Below are positions 51,810 to 62,160 of a stretch of DNA of 64,000 bases, in pieces. Made by a program: the position numbers and the translations under genes. Source of the DNA: Blautia liquoris (GTDB lineage: Bacteria > Bacillota > Clostridia > Lachnospirales > Lachnospiraceae). The stretch spans positions 2,170,001 to 2,234,000 of the forward strand of contig NZ_CP063304.1 in the NCBI RefSeq assembly GCF_015159595.1. The letters are read 5' to 3'. Each line of letters begins with the position of its first letter. Position 1 is the first letter of the stretch. Below the pieces are notes generated by a model. That model saw nothing but the letters and a program-made list of their open reading frames with translations, did not search any database and had not been told where the DNA came from.

Positions 51810-52738
51810 ATAATTCCCTCCTCTCCAATCTTCTTTGAAATCTGATTCACAGAGAGAATCAGAATAATTCCAACCACAGACTGGAACAGGCCTACGGCAG
51901 TTGCAAAATCAAACCGACCTGACTGAAGTCCCACATTATATACATAGGTGCTGATGACATCAGATGCACTTTTCACCAGGGTATTTCCCAACATATAAGG
52001 CCGGTCAAAATCGATAGAAATGATCTTACCTAACTGCATAATCAACATAATAGATATCGTTGGACGAATCTGCGAAAGTGTCACATGCCAGATTCTCTGA
52101 AGCCTCGTCGCACCATCAATATAGGCTGCTTCTCCAAGTGAAGGATCTGTAGATGTCAGTGCTGCCAGATAGATAATCAGTGAATATCCGGCTGACTGCC
52201 AGATCCCGGAAATCCAATAGACAATTCTCCATGCAAACGGAGAACTTAAGAATCCCACTTCACCAAATCCCATCTTGCAAAATAATTCGTTAACAAGTCC
52301 GCTGGATGAAAACAACTGAGTCACAATACCGGCAATGATAACCCAGGAAAGAAAATTAGGCAGATATAAAATTGTCTGTGTCACTTTTCTTATTTTTTTA
52401 CTATTAATCTCGAATAAAAATACTGCAATCAGAATCGGGAATGGAAATCCTAAAATCAGATCTCCGATATTCAAAATCAATGTGTTTTTTAGAGCACTCC
52501 AAAATTCGGCCGAGCCAAAAGCTTCTCTAAAGTGTTCCAGCCCCACCCATGGGCTCTTCCAGATTCCTGCAAATACATTAAACTTTTTAAAGGCTGCCAC
52601 AACGCCGAGCATTGGCTTGTATTTGAACAGAATTATGTAAATCACTGGTATCAGAAGCATCAGATAAAGCTGCCAAGTGTTCCTGAAGTAAACTTTTACA
52701 GGTACCTTCTTCTGCTTTTGTTTCCTACTTTTTATCAT
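51806..52738 (-). CDS. ABC importer permease (LplB type)
   Basis: A 310-residue permease with six helices and the EAA loop GEAAYIDGATRLQRIWHVTLSQIRPTISIM near residue 210, the first permease of the LplBC pair. It follows the HAD gene by 34 bases, so the importer and phosphatase share a transcript. Confidence 0.93.
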   Translation of the reverse strand: MIKSRKQKQKKVPVKVYFRNTWQLYLMLLIPVIYIILFKYKPMLGVVAAFKKFNVFAGIWKSPWVGLEHFREAFGSAEFWSALKNTLILNIGDLILGFPFPILIAVFLFEINSKKIRKVTQTILYLPNFLSWVIIAGIVTQLFSSSGLVNELFCKMGFGEVGFLSSPFAWRIVYWISGIWQSAGYSLIIYLAALTSTDPSLGEAAYIDGATRLQRIWHVTLSQIRPTISIMLIMQLGKIISIDFDRPYMLGNTLVKSASDVISTYVYNVGLQSGRFDFATAVGLFQSVVGIILILSVNQISKKIGEEGIM

Positions 52739-52772
52739 TGAACTCCTCCTGTCCTTTCGTTTTATATCGGAT

Positions 52773-53300
52773 TTATTCTTTGTCCAGCCTGCTTACCAAT
52801 TCCAATAGGTCAAGCGGATGGTGAATTACATAATCCGGCTGATCTTCTTTCCCGGATGGAGTCATATTATACCTTGGTGACCAATCAAGAAGCACGGAAG
52901 TGATTCCGAAACGATTTGCTCCCACGATATCCTTCTTCAGGTTATTTCCGACCATAATAATTCTCTCTTTATCTTCATCTGAAAGAGAATTCTTTTCCAT
53001 GGCGTCTTGAAACATCTCCCGCGCCGGCTTTTGAACCCCTACAATTTCGGAAATTGTTCTCGTTGTAAAACAATGACCTAAGCCATTCTCTTCATATGTA
53101 TTCGCGAAAGAGCGCTCTTCTCCATCTGCCACCATAGCAATGATATAATCTCTTTCATGCAGTGTCTGCAGAATCTCTTTTGCTCCGGGAACTAAACCTG
53201 CATGAATGACTATCCCTTTTTCATCTCTCTGTTCTGTTCCTTCATCAACAATTGTGTCCCCGCTGTCGATAAAAATGATTGTTTTTTTATTCACACGCAT
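52773..53300 (-). CDS. HAD-superfamily hydrolase, first gene of the unit
   Basis: A 175-residue haloacid-dehalogenase-like hydrolase: motif I FIDSGDTIVDEG with the nucleophilic Asp, motif II-like VADGE, the Lys in GVQKPAREMF and the motif IV region VGNNLKKDIVGA. Likely a sugar- or inositol-phosphate phosphatase or a small-molecule phosphatase. A TATAAT box lies at 53349-53354 with no good -35, as in activator-dependent promoters. It is the first gene of the 14-gene unit. Confidence 0.85.
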   Translation of the reverse strand: MRVNKKTIIFIDSGDTIVDEGTEQRDEKGIVIHAGLVPGAKEILQTLHERDYIIAMVADGEERSFANTYEENGLGHCFTTRTISEIVGVQKPAREMFQDAMEKNSLSDEDKERIIMVGNNLKKDIVGANRFGITSVLLDWSPRYNMTPSGKEDQPDYVIHHPLDLLELVSRLDKE

Positions 53301-53348
53301 CTTCTCCGTATTCTAATATTGTGTAAATTCCATTAATTCAACATGTTC

Positions 53349-53354
53349 ATTATA
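53349..53354 (-). promoter_or_regulatory. TATAAT -10 box of the uronide/inositol operon
   Basis: A perfect -10 (minus strand) stands 49 bases before the HAD start codon. No convincing -35 is seen, which fits control by the AraC activator. The region 53301-53639 otherwise holds repeats and hairpins, no gene. Confidence 0.5.
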
Positions 53355-53429
53355 CATTTTTAGTCACATTTTTACTATGCGTTATTTGTTATAAATTCAA
53401 ACAAAGTATTGCATAATTTGCTATGATAC

Positions 53430-53502
53430 CAGGGTCAAAAGGTCCTGCGTTTCATGCTCACATGAAAAAGCACGACCTTGGGACCCGAACAAACATGAGA
53501 AT
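53430..53502. repeat. Dispersed GGGTC/GACCC hairpin repeat (copy 4)
   Basis: AGGGTC (53431-53436) and GGACCC (53481-53486) enclose a TTTCATG/CATGAAA stem (53450-53467) and outer AAGGTC/GACCTT arms. It matches the reverse complement of 227-290, including the GGACCCGAACAAACATGAG border. Confidence 0.8.
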
Positions 53503-53516
53503 ATCAGAAACTAAGA

Positions 53517-53553
53517 AACGTGCTGTAAAGCAATTCAGACTTTACCGCACGTT
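53517..53553 (-). terminator. Terminator of the phosphoesterase gene
   Basis: Stem AACGTGC-GTAAAG / CTTTAC-GCACGTT with a short loop, downstream of the phosphoesterase on the minus strand. Confidence 0.75.
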
Positions 53554-53639
53554 TTAATAAATAAAATTATTCAAACATCTCCACATTCACCTCATTCGTG
53601 ATAAATTGATACCGGACTTATATGCTTTTGTCTTTGATT

Positions 53640-54572
53640 TCAACCTTCATCCCTCCTCATAAGTGGCTGATATTTCCACGGTTCCCGAACATATCGGTCA
53701 TTTTCCAGATATTCATACGTCTCAAATCTGTGTGTGTCATCTTCTTTTAGCACAAACATGCGGCAGCCATATAAGAAATCTTCCGCTCCATAGTTTCCAT
53801 ATCCACTCTTTCTTCCATATCCCAGGATCAAACCGTAATAATCTCCCCAGAAAGAATTCACGTGATCATGGCCGAAGAAGAGACCTTTGGTATGCCCGTC
53901 TTTTACCATGGACAAACACTGTCCGGAATTGACAAGCGGAGATCCAAATCCGTCTCTCTTCACTCCAAAACACCTTTCAAATTTCCATACATCTTCAATC
54001 TCGGGAACCGGTATATGCTGAAATGCCAATACAGAAAAATCTTTTTGTCTTTCTTCCAGCTTCTTCATCTGATTCTCATACCACCGGATCTGGTTTGATG
54101 TCACATAGGCATATCCGCCAATTTCTTCCATCGGATTATAATTTCCGGAGTCAATTCCCGCGATAGCCCACGGCATACCCTCATCATTTCCGTAAATTGG
54201 AAGAATATGGCTGCCATAGCCATCACCTGCCTCTCTGTCATCATACCCGATAAATCCATCCATCTTCTCCAACCTGGAGAACAAGGTCTTTTCATCACTG
54301 TTTTCTTCCACATCGTGATTTCCAAAGACAAAACTCCATGGAATCTTCGATTCAACGAGCGGAGCCATCACTTTATCCAAATTCTTCAGATTATCCGGGC
54401 CATACACAGCATCACCGGTCACCATAATAAAATCCGGTTTCTCTTTCTCAATACACTGACGGACGAGTGCCACACTCCTGTGATCTCTCTCGTCATCATC
54501 TGTATAATGAATATCCGTAAGCTGCATCACCTTGAAAGTACCATCTTGTCTAAACTTCAAGTTCTTTTCCAT
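53640..54572 (-). CDS. Calcineurin-like metallophosphoesterase
   Basis: A 310-residue cytosolic phosphoesterase with all five metal motifs: DIHYTDDD, VTGDAV, GNHDVEE, an inner QHIPVPE histidine and GHDHVNSF. Proteins of this type often hydrolyse phosphodiesters, including glycerophospho- or inositol-linked ones. ATG 54572 follows AAAGGAGAAAG; the frame reaches 54587. It is separated from the uronide/inositol unit by the repeat and a terminator but lies just upstream in the same direction. An extended -10 (TGCTATAAT) at 54649-54657 is its likely promoter. Confidence 0.85.
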   Translation of the reverse strand: MEKNLKFRQDGTFKVMQLTDIHYTDDDERDHRSVALVRQCIEKEKPDFIMVTGDAVYGPDNLKNLDKVMAPLVESKIPWSFVFGNHDVEENSDEKTLFSRLEKMDGFIGYDDREAGDGYGSHILPIYGNDEGMPWAIAGIDSGNYNPMEEIGGYAYVTSNQIRWYENQMKKLEERQKDFSVLAFQHIPVPEIEDVWKFERCFGVKRDGFGSPLVNSGQCLSMVKDGHTKGLFFGHDHVNSFWGDYYGLILGYGRKSGYGNYGAEDFLYGCRMFVLKEDDTHRFETYEYLENDRYVREPWKYQPLMRRDEG

Positions 54573-54778
54573 CTTTCTCCTTTCCATCTGCTAAAAATCT
54601 TATTCTTTCAGCAGACATATCCGCCTATTCTCTTTGACTCATAAAGCTATTATAGCATACATAAAGCTTTCCCATAATGGACAATTCTACGATAGATTCT
54701 TTCAATAAGAAAGAACACTCCAGGGACCTGCTTCGACTTTGGAAAATTTCAGACACATATATAGCAAAATATAAAGAA

Positions 54779-54823
54779 AAGGCATAAAAGGTGGTCAAAT
54801 AGATAACCGCTTTTTATGCCCTT
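54779..54823 (-). terminator. Terminator of the leuABCD operon
   Basis: GGCATAAAA / TTTTATGCC stem with an inner GGTC/AACC pairing follows leuD and is trailed by a T-rich stretch on the minus strand. Confidence 0.8.
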
Positions 54824-54847
54824 CTTTATATTTTTAGTACTAACATG

Positions 54848-55342
54848 TTAATTGTGGTTTGTTTTGTTAATGTAGTTAATCAGCCCCTCAGACTCGATAA
54901 TCTTCTGCATAAACGGTGGAAATGCCTGCCCCTGATATATTGTATTTTTCGTGAGATCTTTGATTCTTCCAGTATCGAAGTCCACCTCAACCTCATCGAA
55001 AGGTTCGATTTCTCTGGCTGCCTTTGGGCATTCAATGATAGCAAGACCAATATTGATCGCATTTCTGTAAAAGATTCTGGCAAATGTCTCCGCAATGACG
55101 CAGCTGACCCCAGACGCCTTGATGGCAATTGGTGCATGTTCTCGCGATGAACCACAGCCGAAATTCTTCCCTGCTGCGATAATATCTCCCTGATTTACTT
55201 TCTTATTAAATTCAGAGTCAATATCTTCCATACAGTGTTCTGCCAGCCAAGCGGGATCTGACTGATTCAGATACCTTGCCGGGATGATGACATCGGTGTC
55301 TACATTATCTCCATATTTAAATACTTTTCCCTGAGCCTTCAT
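54848..55342 (-). CDS. leuD: 3-isopropylmalate dehydratase small subunit
   Basis: A 164-residue subunit that forms isopropylmalate isomerase with LeuC. It contains [16 protein letters not shown] and [15 protein letters not shown]. The ATG overlaps the leuC stop codon by 4 bases (a longer frame to 55567 is within leuC). At 164 residues it is the short clostridial/archaeal type, matching the LeuC form. Confidence 0.95.
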   Translation of the reverse strand: MKAQGKVFKYGDNVDTDVIIPARYLNQSDPAWLAEHCMEDIDSEFNKKVNQGDIIAAGKNFGCGSSREHAPIAIKASGVSCVIAETFARIFYRNAINIGLAIIECPKAAREIEPFDEVEVDFDTGRIKDLTKNTIYQGQAFPPFMQKIIESEGLINYINKTNHN

Positions 55343-56625
55343 ACTTTCCTTTCCTCCCACATTCCAAATTCCTCCGGACTGCTGATCTTTCCGGTCACGG
55401 CGCTTGCAGCTGCAACTGCCGGACTTGCCAGATATACTTCTGATTTCACGTGTCCCATACGTCCAACAAAATTCCGATTCGTCGTGGAAACACAGCGTTC
55501 GCCTTCGGCCAGAATTCCCATATAGCCGCCGAGACAAGGCCCACAAGTCGGTGTACTCACCACGCACCCGGCTTCGATAAAGCTACGGAGAAGTCCCTCG
55601 TCCATCGCCTGCAGATAGATCTCCTGAGTTGCAGGGAGAATGATGCATCTGATATTCTCTTTAACTTTTCGTCCGTTCAGGATCTCAGCCGCAACACGCA
55701 GATCGTCAATTCTTCCATTCGTGCAGGATCCAATCACAACCTGATCAATCACAACATCCTCTTTTATCTCATCAATTGTCTTCGTATTCTCGGGGAGATG
55801 CGGAAATGCCACAGTCGGGCGAAGTTTTGACAGATCAATCGTATATTCCTCATCGTATCTTGCATCCTTATCTGCCTCATAAACCTTATAAGGGCGTTTT
55901 GAATGTTCTCGCATATATTCGGCAGCTTTCTCATCAACCGGAAAAATACCGTTCTTGGCACCGGCTTCGATTGCCATATTTGCGATTGTAAAGCGATCAT
56001 CCATCGTGAGATGTTTGACGCCGTCGCCAGTGAACTCCAATGATTGATACAGTGCACCATCCACACCAATCATCCCGATGATATGTAAAATCACATCTTT
56101 TCCGCTCACCCATCCGCACGGCTTTCCTGTCAGATTGATTTTTATCGCTGAAGGCACCTTAAACCATGCTCTTCCTGTCACCATGCCTGCGGCCATATCT
56201 GTGCTTCCGACACCTGTGGAGAATGCACCGAGCGCTCCGTACGTGCAAGTGTGGGAATCTGCTCCTATAATCACATCTCCTGCCACGGTTAGTCCCTGTT
56301 CAGGAAGAAGCGCATGCTCGATGCCCATCTGTCCAACATCAAAATAATTCGTGATATCATGTTTACAGGCAAACTGTCTCACACATTTACAGTTTTCTGC
56401 AGATTTGATATCTTTATTCGGAACAAAATGATCCATCACAAGAGCAATCTTTTCCTTATTAAAAACTTCTTTTTGTTCAAACTTATCCATCTCACGGATG
56501 GCAACGGGAGATGTGATATCATTTCCCAATACCAGATCTAAATCCGCTTCAATCAGCTGCCCTGCTTCCACCTGATCCAGATGTGCCGCCTGAGCCAATA
56601 TCTTCTGAGTCATTGTCATTCCCAT
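55339..56625 (-). CDS. leuC: 3-isopropylmalate dehydratase large subunit
   Basis: A 428-residue aconitase-family subunit with three Cys for the [4Fe-4S] cluster: [12 protein letters not shown] and CGPCLGG. GGAGG precedes the ATG at 56625. The length is that of the short LeuC type found in clostridia and archaea. Confidence 0.95.
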   Translation of the reverse strand: MGMTMTQKILAQAAHLDQVEAGQLIEADLDLVLGNDITSPVAIREMDKFEQKEVFNKEKIALVMDHFVPNKDIKSAENCKCVRQFACKHDITNYFDVGQMGIEHALLPEQGLTVAGDVIIGADSHTCTYGALGAFSTGVGSTDMAAGMVTGRAWFKVPSAIKINLTGKPCGWVSGKDVILHIIGMIGVDGALYQSLEFTGDGVKHLTMDDRFTIANMAIEAGAKNGIFPVDEKAAEYMREHSKRPYKVYEADKDARYDEEYTIDLSKLRPTVAFPHLPENTKTIDEIKEDVVIDQVVIGSCTNGRIDDLRVAAEILNGRKVKENIRCIILPATQEIYLQAMDEGLLRSFIEAGCVVSTPTCGPCLGGYMGILAEGERCVSTTNRNFVGRMGHVKSEVYLASPAVAAASAVTGKISSPEEFGMWEERKV

Positions 56626-56697
56626 GTTTCTATCCTCCAGAACTTTTCTAACTTATTATAAGAAATCTTAATTAATCCGATATGCCAATTACTTCTA

Positions 56698-57798
56698 TCA
56701 GACAGCCTGCATCACCGAAAGGTTTTCGGCCAGAAGGTCTCCCATCTCGGATGTCGAGACTTCCTTGCACCCTTTAGACATGATATCCGGCGTTCGATAG
56801 CCTTCTTTCAAAACCTTTTCTACCGCTCTTTCCACAGCAGCGGCTTCTTTGTCGAGGTCCAGTGAAAACCGAAGCATCATGGCAGCCGACAAGACTGTCG
56901 CAAGTGGATTTGCTATATTTTTCCCCGCAATATCAGGTGCCGACCCATGACTTGGCTCATACAGACCAAATTTCGTCTCATTCAGGCTTGCCGACGGGAG
57001 CATTCCGATGGATCCTGTGATCATACTTGCCTCGTCTGATAAGATATCGCCGAATGTGTTCTCAGTCACAACCACATCAAACTGCCCTGGATTCGCAACC
57101 AGCTGCATCGCACAATTGTCGACCAGCATATGTTCTAATGTCACATCCGGATAGTCCTTTGCTGTCTCCTCCATCACTGCTCTCCAGAGTCTGGAGGATT
57201 CAAGTACATTCGCCTTATCTACACTGGTCACTTTCTTCCTGCGTTTCCTCGCGATGGCAAATGCGCGCTTTGCAGTTCTTCGAATCTCATCTTCGCTATA
57301 TATTAACGTATCAACCGCCGTTTTTCCTCCGTCTGTCTCGGTGGTCTTCTTCTCTCCGAAATAGAGACCGCCGGTGAGCTCCCGAACAATCATCATGTCA
57401 AATCCATTTCCAATGATTTTCTCTTTTAACGGGCAGGCGTCTTTCAGTTCCTCATAGAGGTATGCCGGCCTTAAATTTGCAAATAGATTCAATGACTTTC
57501 GAATCCCCAGAAGTCCCGCTTCCGGACGTTTCGATGGTTCCAGCTGATACCACGGAGATGTCATGGCATCTCCGCCGATAGACCCCATCAAAACAGCATT
57601 ACATTGTTTTGCCTGGCAAATAGTCTCGTCCGTCAGAGGTACCCCGCAGGCATCAATGGATGCACCCCCGAGAAGTAGATTCTGATAGTAAAATGTCACT
57701 TTATACTTTTCCGATACCGCATCCAGGACCTTTTTTGCTTCACTTACAATCTCCGGACCGATTCCGTCACCATGTATTAATCCGATTTTATACTTCAT
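56698..57798 (-). CDS. leuB: 3-isopropylmalate dehydrogenase
   Basis: A 366-residue NAD-dependent decarboxylating dehydrogenase with [14 protein letters not shown] at the start, [18 protein letters not shown] and the C-terminal [18 protein letters not shown]. It lies 14 bases after leuA. Confidence 0.96.
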   Translation of the reverse strand: MKYKIGLIHGDGIGPEIVSEAKKVLDAVSEKYKVTFYYQNLLLGGASIDACGVPLTDETICQAKQCNAVLMGSIGGDAMTSPWYQLEPSKRPEAGLLGIRKSLNLFANLRPAYLYEELKDACPLKEKIIGNGFDMMIVRELTGGLYFGEKKTTETDGGKTAVDTLIYSEDEIRRTAKRAFAIARKRRKKVTSVDKANVLESSRLWRAVMEETAKDYPDVTLEHMLVDNCAMQLVANPGQFDVVVTENTFGDILSDEASMITGSIGMLPSASLNETKFGLYEPSHGSAPDIAGKNIANPLATVLSAAMMLRFSLDLDKEAAAVERAVEKVLKEGYRTPDIMSKGCKEVSTSEMGDLLAENLSVMQAV

Positions 57799-57812
57799 AT
57801 TTCGCCTCCGCC

Positions 57813-59471
57813 TTATCTGTTGTTGATGGCACTCACAAGTGCATCGATGGATGCCCTGATGATATCCGGATCTACACCTGCACCCCAGGAAAGTTTACCA
57901 TCCGGCTTTTTGATTCCCACATAGGCAATCGCTTTGGAACTCGTACTCTGGGTAAGTGCATGCTCCTGATAAGTGACAAGATCATATTCCAGATGACATG
58001 CCGCTTTTAGTGCATTGCTCACAGCATCCAGACGCCCATTTCCTCTCGCTGTCTTTGAAGTTTCCTTATCGCCTGCTGTCAAAGTAACCTCTGCCTCAAT
58101 CTCGGAATCCGGAAGCTGTCGGAAATGCACTTCATTTACGTCGTAAGATCCGTTTACATGTTCAAATGTTTCTTTGAAGAGGCTGAAGATTTCATCGGGC
58201 AGAAGTTCTTTATGCAGATGATCGGATCGATCCTTTGCCACATAACTCATGCTTTCTTGCATCTTCGGCGGAAGATTCAGTCCGTATCTTGTCTCAAGGA
58301 TATACCCTACGCCACCTTTTCCAGACTGACTGTTAATCCGAATGACATCCGCGTCGTAGTTTCTTCCGATATCCGTAGGATCAATCGGAAGGTAGGGAAC
58401 CGTCCAGTGATCTGGGTCTTCGCTTTCGATCCAGTGCATTCCCTTGGCAATTGCATCCTGATGAGATCCGGAAAATGCCGCAAAGACAAGTGCACCACTA
58501 TATGGGCTCCTCTCATCAACTTTCATTCCAGTGTAGCTTTCATACTTTTCACAAATATGCGGCATATCCGAAAAGTCAAGTTTTGGGTCTACTCCTTGAG
58601 CATACATATTCATCGCAAGAGTGACGATATCCACATTTCCGGTCCTCTCTCCATTTCCAAATAAGGTTCCTTCAATGCGGTCAGCTCCGGCAAGAATTCC
58701 CAGTTCTGAATCACTCACCCCTGATCCGCGATCATTGTGAGGATGTAAGGACAGGACAACATTTTCACGATATTTCAGGTTTTTGCTCATGTATTCAATC
58801 TGGCTTGCGTACACATGAGGCAGAGAAAGCTGAACCGTACTCGGCAAATTGATAACCGCCTTCTGAACCGCTGTCGGCTGCCACACATCAAGGACTGCAT
58901 TGCAGACCTCAAGAGCATAATGCGGCTCTGTCCCGGTAAAACTCTCCGGAGAGTATTCAAATCGGTAATTACCGCCGGTCTCATCGGTAAGTTCTTTTAG
59001 AAGTTTTGCACCGTCCACTGCAATTTTTTTGATTTCCTCTTTCGATTTCTTAAACACCTGCTGCCGCTGTGCAAAGGATGTTGAATTGTACACATGTACG
59101 ATTGCCTTTTTGCATCCTTTCAGAGCTTCGAATGTTTTGCGGATGATATGTTCTCTTGCCTGAGTCAGAACCTGAACTGTGACATCATCTGGTATCAGAT
59201 CCTGTTCAATCAGTGCACGCAAAAACTCATATTCTGTCTCGGATGCCGCTGGAAATCCAACTTCAATCTCCTTAAATCCGATCTTTACCAGCAGTTGAAA
59301 GAAATCAATCTTCTGCTCAAGACTCATGGGAATGACCAGTGCCTGATTCCCGTCGCGAAGATCAACACTACACCAGATCGGTGCTTTTTCCACATATTCT
59401 TTTTGCGTCCATTTTTGATACCCCTTCGGGGGCATGAAATATTGTCTTTGATACTTGCCTGGATTCATCAT
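57813..59471 (-). CDS. leuA: 2-isopropylmalate synthase (LeuA2 long type)
   Basis: First enzyme of leucine synthesis, condensing acetyl-CoA with 2-ketoisovalerate. The 552-residue product has the TIM-barrel motif [13 protein letters not shown], the HPHNDRG metal region and a C-terminal regulatory domain. ATG 59471 is chosen because GGAGGAAA lies 7 bases upstream and after the T-box; the frame is open to 59597 but that part lies inside the leader. Leucine feedback is expected. Confidence 0.95.
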   Translation of the reverse strand: MMNPGKYQRQYFMPPKGYQKWTQKEYVEKAPIWCSVDLRDGNQALVIPMSLEQKIDFFQLLVKIGFKEIEVGFPAASETEYEFLRALIEQDLIPDDVTVQVLTQAREHIIRKTFEALKGCKKAIVHVYNSTSFAQRQQVFKKSKEEIKKIAVDGAKLLKELTDETGGNYRFEYSPESFTGTEPHYALEVCNAVLDVWQPTAVQKAVINLPSTVQLSLPHVYASQIEYMSKNLKYRENVVLSLHPHNDRGSGVSDSELGILAGADRIEGTLFGNGERTGNVDIVTLAMNMYAQGVDPKLDFSDMPHICEKYESYTGMKVDERSPYSGALVFAAFSGSHQDAIAKGMHWIESEDPDHWTVPYLPIDPTDIGRNYDADVIRINSQSGKGGVGYILETRYGLNLPPKMQESMSYVAKDRSDHLHKELLPDEIFSLFKETFEHVNGSYDVNEVHFRQLPDSEIEAEVTLTAGDKETSKTARGNGRLDAVSNALKAACHLEYDLVTYQEHALTQSTSSKAIAYVGIKKPDGKLSWGAGVDPDIIRASIDALVSAINNR

Positions 59472-59522
59472 ACAAATTTTCCTCCTGCCAATGAATAAAA
59501 CGTGAACTTGTTTCCTTCGGAT

Positions 59523-59828
59523 AAAAGAAAAAGCCTTCCGTCTCCTACATATCTTTGTAAGAGACGAAAGACTGCTATTAGTCCTGCGCGGTACCACTCA
59601 TATTTGCGAATTTCTTCGCACACTCTGCGGATACGGATCAAGATCGATCTTATATCCTGCCCGTATAACGGTGGGCTTCCGTCTGTGCTTACTCTTCCGA
59701 AGAATTTCAGGCAGCCGCTTGGAGGGCAGTTCCAAAAGTTTTCTCTGCCACTTCTCATCACCCAGCGGCTTTCTGGAATCAAAAACTGATGTACTAATCC
59801 TCGTCATAGCATTTTTGCTTTTTCTTTG
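59523..59828 (-). ncRNA. T-box riboswitch of leuABCD
   Basis: On the minus strand the T-box sequence AGTGGTACCGCGCA (59585-59598) precedes an intrinsic terminator (CTTTCGTCTC / GAGACGGAAG, 59536-59570, then a T-run). The 5' half has the usual stem I elements (CGCTGGGTGATGAGAAGTGG, AACTGCC). A CTC codon is well placed as specifier, in line with leucine tRNA. Uncharged leucine tRNA would allow read-through to leuA. Confidence 0.93.
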
Positions 59829-59834
59829 TCTATT

Positions 59835-59863
59835 AAGATAACATTTAAGATAAAATATGTCAA
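59835..59863 (-). promoter_or_regulatory. Promoter of the leu T-box transcript
   Basis: TTGACA (59858-59863) and TATCTT (59835-59840) are 17 bases apart, placing the start near 59828. Confidence 0.8.
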
Positions 59864-59880
59864 GTACCAAAATTTTTTTC

Positions 59881-61539
59881 TCATTGTGCTCTTCTCACAC
59901 AGGTTTCTATCCGATCATTGATCCTTTCGCGAAATCCGAGCAGCCAGACATCCGAAGTCGGATATCTTTTGAATGTAATCTCCTCACTTAAGTCCTTTTC
60001 CATCTCTTTTATCACTTCATCTTTTCCGATCATACTCTCAAGCAGTTCCATGGCACGGATATCCTGCATGGCATGAAAGAGATTCATAAGACGCAGAGAT
60101 TCCTCTGGCTTTTTCTCTTCCCCCGGATAGACCAGAAAGGCATCTCCAGATGGAAATGCGGATCCCGCATCCGTCACCGCATAGGGGTTGATATGTTCCA
60201 GTGAATACTGTGAATTATAAAAATTAAATCCCCACTGCAGAAATCCTTCTATTCCAAATTTATATAACTGAACTCCCAGTATCCGATTTCTGGCGGATGG
60301 CATAGACATGAACCGATTGGAAACTTCTGTACTCTGTGCTGTACAGTAATAAGTCCAAAGCCCAGGTACCTCTGCTTTCAAAAATGGTTCAATATGATTG
60401 GTCCCCGGAACCGGCTTTTCCACCAGTCCTCTTTCATAGAAACTATAATCAGACAGTGCATCTAACGTTTTAAAGCCCTTGATATACGGATCAATCTCCT
60501 GTCTCGCTGCCTGGTAAGCCTCCAGATGCTCTTCGGAGGGCTCATCGGAAGTATGAAAATACACCTGATCCACTATACCCCATTTCCTGAACTGTTCTGT
60601 CAAAGCTGTGAGAAATTGTTTCAAAAAGCTGCTATATTCCAGAGAATCCGATTTTGTCTCCCATCCAAAGATTTTGACTGGCTTACCATCCTCCCATGCC
60701 ATCACCTTCGGAGCACTCGTCGCTCCCCATTGTGTGAAAAGATGGGCAACTTCAAAATATCTGATCCCATATCTGTAACAAATATCAATCCAGGTTTTTA
60801 ATCGCGAAAAATCAAAGTTATAACCATCACCGTTCTTTTCGATGACTGCAAGCTGAATCGTCGTACGCTCTCCCCCTACTGCAGTATCAAGAGGAGGTGT
60901 AAGTACCGGTGTAAGAATTGCATTCATACCACGGCTGCCATATTCCTGTATGAAATTCTCGAGCATGCTCCAATATTCATCGCTCCAGGGTCTTAGATGG
61001 TAATAATCCGCCAGACAATCGGCGTGAAACCACTCCGTGTGAATCAGCCTCTGTTCCGGCAGCATGGCATCAATTACCTTTATTTTTGTAGTCTTTGTAT
61101 CCAGGATCTCCCCGACACTATCCTCCTGCATGATAAAAGACATCTTGTAATTTCCCGGATCTGCATCTTCAGGGATTGTTATATCAATCCAGAGAGCTCT
61201 CCACTGATGGGCGATCACCGGTACTTGATTGTTTTTCAGATCTCTTAAAAGATCTGGAAACATGCCGGGAGTTGTTCTAAGATAATTGTCATCATAGACT
61301 GCATTGCACGGCAGCGCAGATGGCACCAGCTCCACGGTTCTCACTCGAATCCAGTCCTTTATATCTGAATCAATCTCTAGATGGACATACTCCTTAGAGT
61401 TTACATTCCCATAATAGGCAATCTGAAAAGAAACTGTCTCTTTCTTCAAACCACTTAAGTTCGTACACTCCGGTTTTGCAACAGGCTCTTCATCCGGAAA
61501 TATCTTTTCAAGTGAACTCACTATCTTTGTGTTAATCAT
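59881..61539 (-). CDS. DUF4091 glycoside-hydrolase-like protein
   Basis: A 552-residue soluble protein of the DUF4091 type: an N-terminal beta-sandwich (about 1-160, KKETVSFQIAYYG and PGNYKMSFIM), a TIM-barrel-like middle (about 165-420, EWFHADCLADYYHL, WIDICYRYGIRYFEVAH, HTSDEPSEEHL with a possible catalytic Asp-Glu pair), and a C-terminal DUF4091 domain (EGFLQWGFNFYNS). Function unknown; members are presumed glycosidases. ATG 61539 follows AAAGGG; a TTG lies at 61557. No signal peptide. Confidence 0.8.
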   Translation of the reverse strand: MINTKIVSSLEKIFPDEEPVAKPECTNLSGLKKETVSFQIAYYGNVNSKEYVHLEIDSDIKDWIRVRTVELVPSALPCNAVYDDNYLRTTPGMFPDLLRDLKNNQVPVIAHQWRALWIDITIPEDADPGNYKMSFIMQEDSVGEILDTKTTKIKVIDAMLPEQRLIHTEWFHADCLADYYHLRPWSDEYWSMLENFIQEYGSRGMNAILTPVLTPPLDTAVGGERTTIQLAVIEKNGDGYNFDFSRLKTWIDICYRYGIRYFEVAHLFTQWGATSAPKVMAWEDGKPVKIFGWETKSDSLEYSSFLKQFLTALTEQFRKWGIVDQVYFHTSDEPSEEHLEAYQAARQEIDPYIKGFKTLDALSDYSFYERGLVEKPVPGTNHIEPFLKAEVPGLWTYYCTAQSTEVSNRFMSMPSARNRILGVQLYKFGIEGFLQWGFNFYNSQYSLEHINPYAVTDAGSAFPSGDAFLVYPGEEKKPEESLRLMNLFHAMQDIRAMELLESMIGKDEVIKEMEKDLSEEITFKRYPTSDVWLLGFRERINDRIETCVRRAQ

Positions 61540-61598
61540 GCCCTTTCCCTTTCCCAATTATCTTTAGTTTTCACGAACCCAAGCTTCACCTTTTTGCA

Positions 61599-62021
61599 TT
61601 ATCCCAGCTTGTCCTTTTGCCTTTGTGATGTTTTCTGATTTTCAATGTATTGCTTAATGACTTCCGGTGCAGCACCTCCCACTGTAGATACAAAATAGCT
61701 GTTTGTCCAAAGTGTAGGTATTTTTGTTTTAAGAAACGGAAACTCATTTCTTATTATCCTTGAAGTATATCCCTTGAAAGACTTCACAGCTTTGTGAATG
61801 CCGAACTGTGGGTCTACTTCCATCAGTATGTGTACATGGTCTGGCATGATTTCTATTTCCAGAATGTCTACAGAAAGATTTGCAGCATACTCAAGGAGTA
61901 ATTCCTTTAGTCGAACATCTACACCATTTGTTAATACTTTTCGCCTGTATTTCGGACACCATACAACATGGTACTTACAGGAATAGACGATATTGTTGTT
62001 TGATTTATATGTTGTACTCAT
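61599..62021 (-). mobile_element. tnpA: IS200/IS605-type transposase TnpA
   Basis: A 140-residue Y1 HUH single-strand transposase: KYHVVWCPKYRRKVL at the start, the HUH motif DHVHIL near 62, and the catalytic Tyr in VIKQYIENQ near 127. No tnpB follows, so it is a solitary IS200-like element. The sequence is intact. It lies in a 620-base gap between the DUF4091 gene and lpd, roughly the size of a whole IS200 element; the exact ends are not resolved. Confidence 0.9.
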
Positions 62022-62160
62022 ATTTGTATTATACTGTATATTTCCACTTGATACAATATATTTTGTTCATCTTCGACAATTAAAATATGCATATTCGTTC
62101 TACCGCCTCTTTTCATATCCTGATTTTAACGCATATGTAAGAAGTTGTAAACGAATCCTT

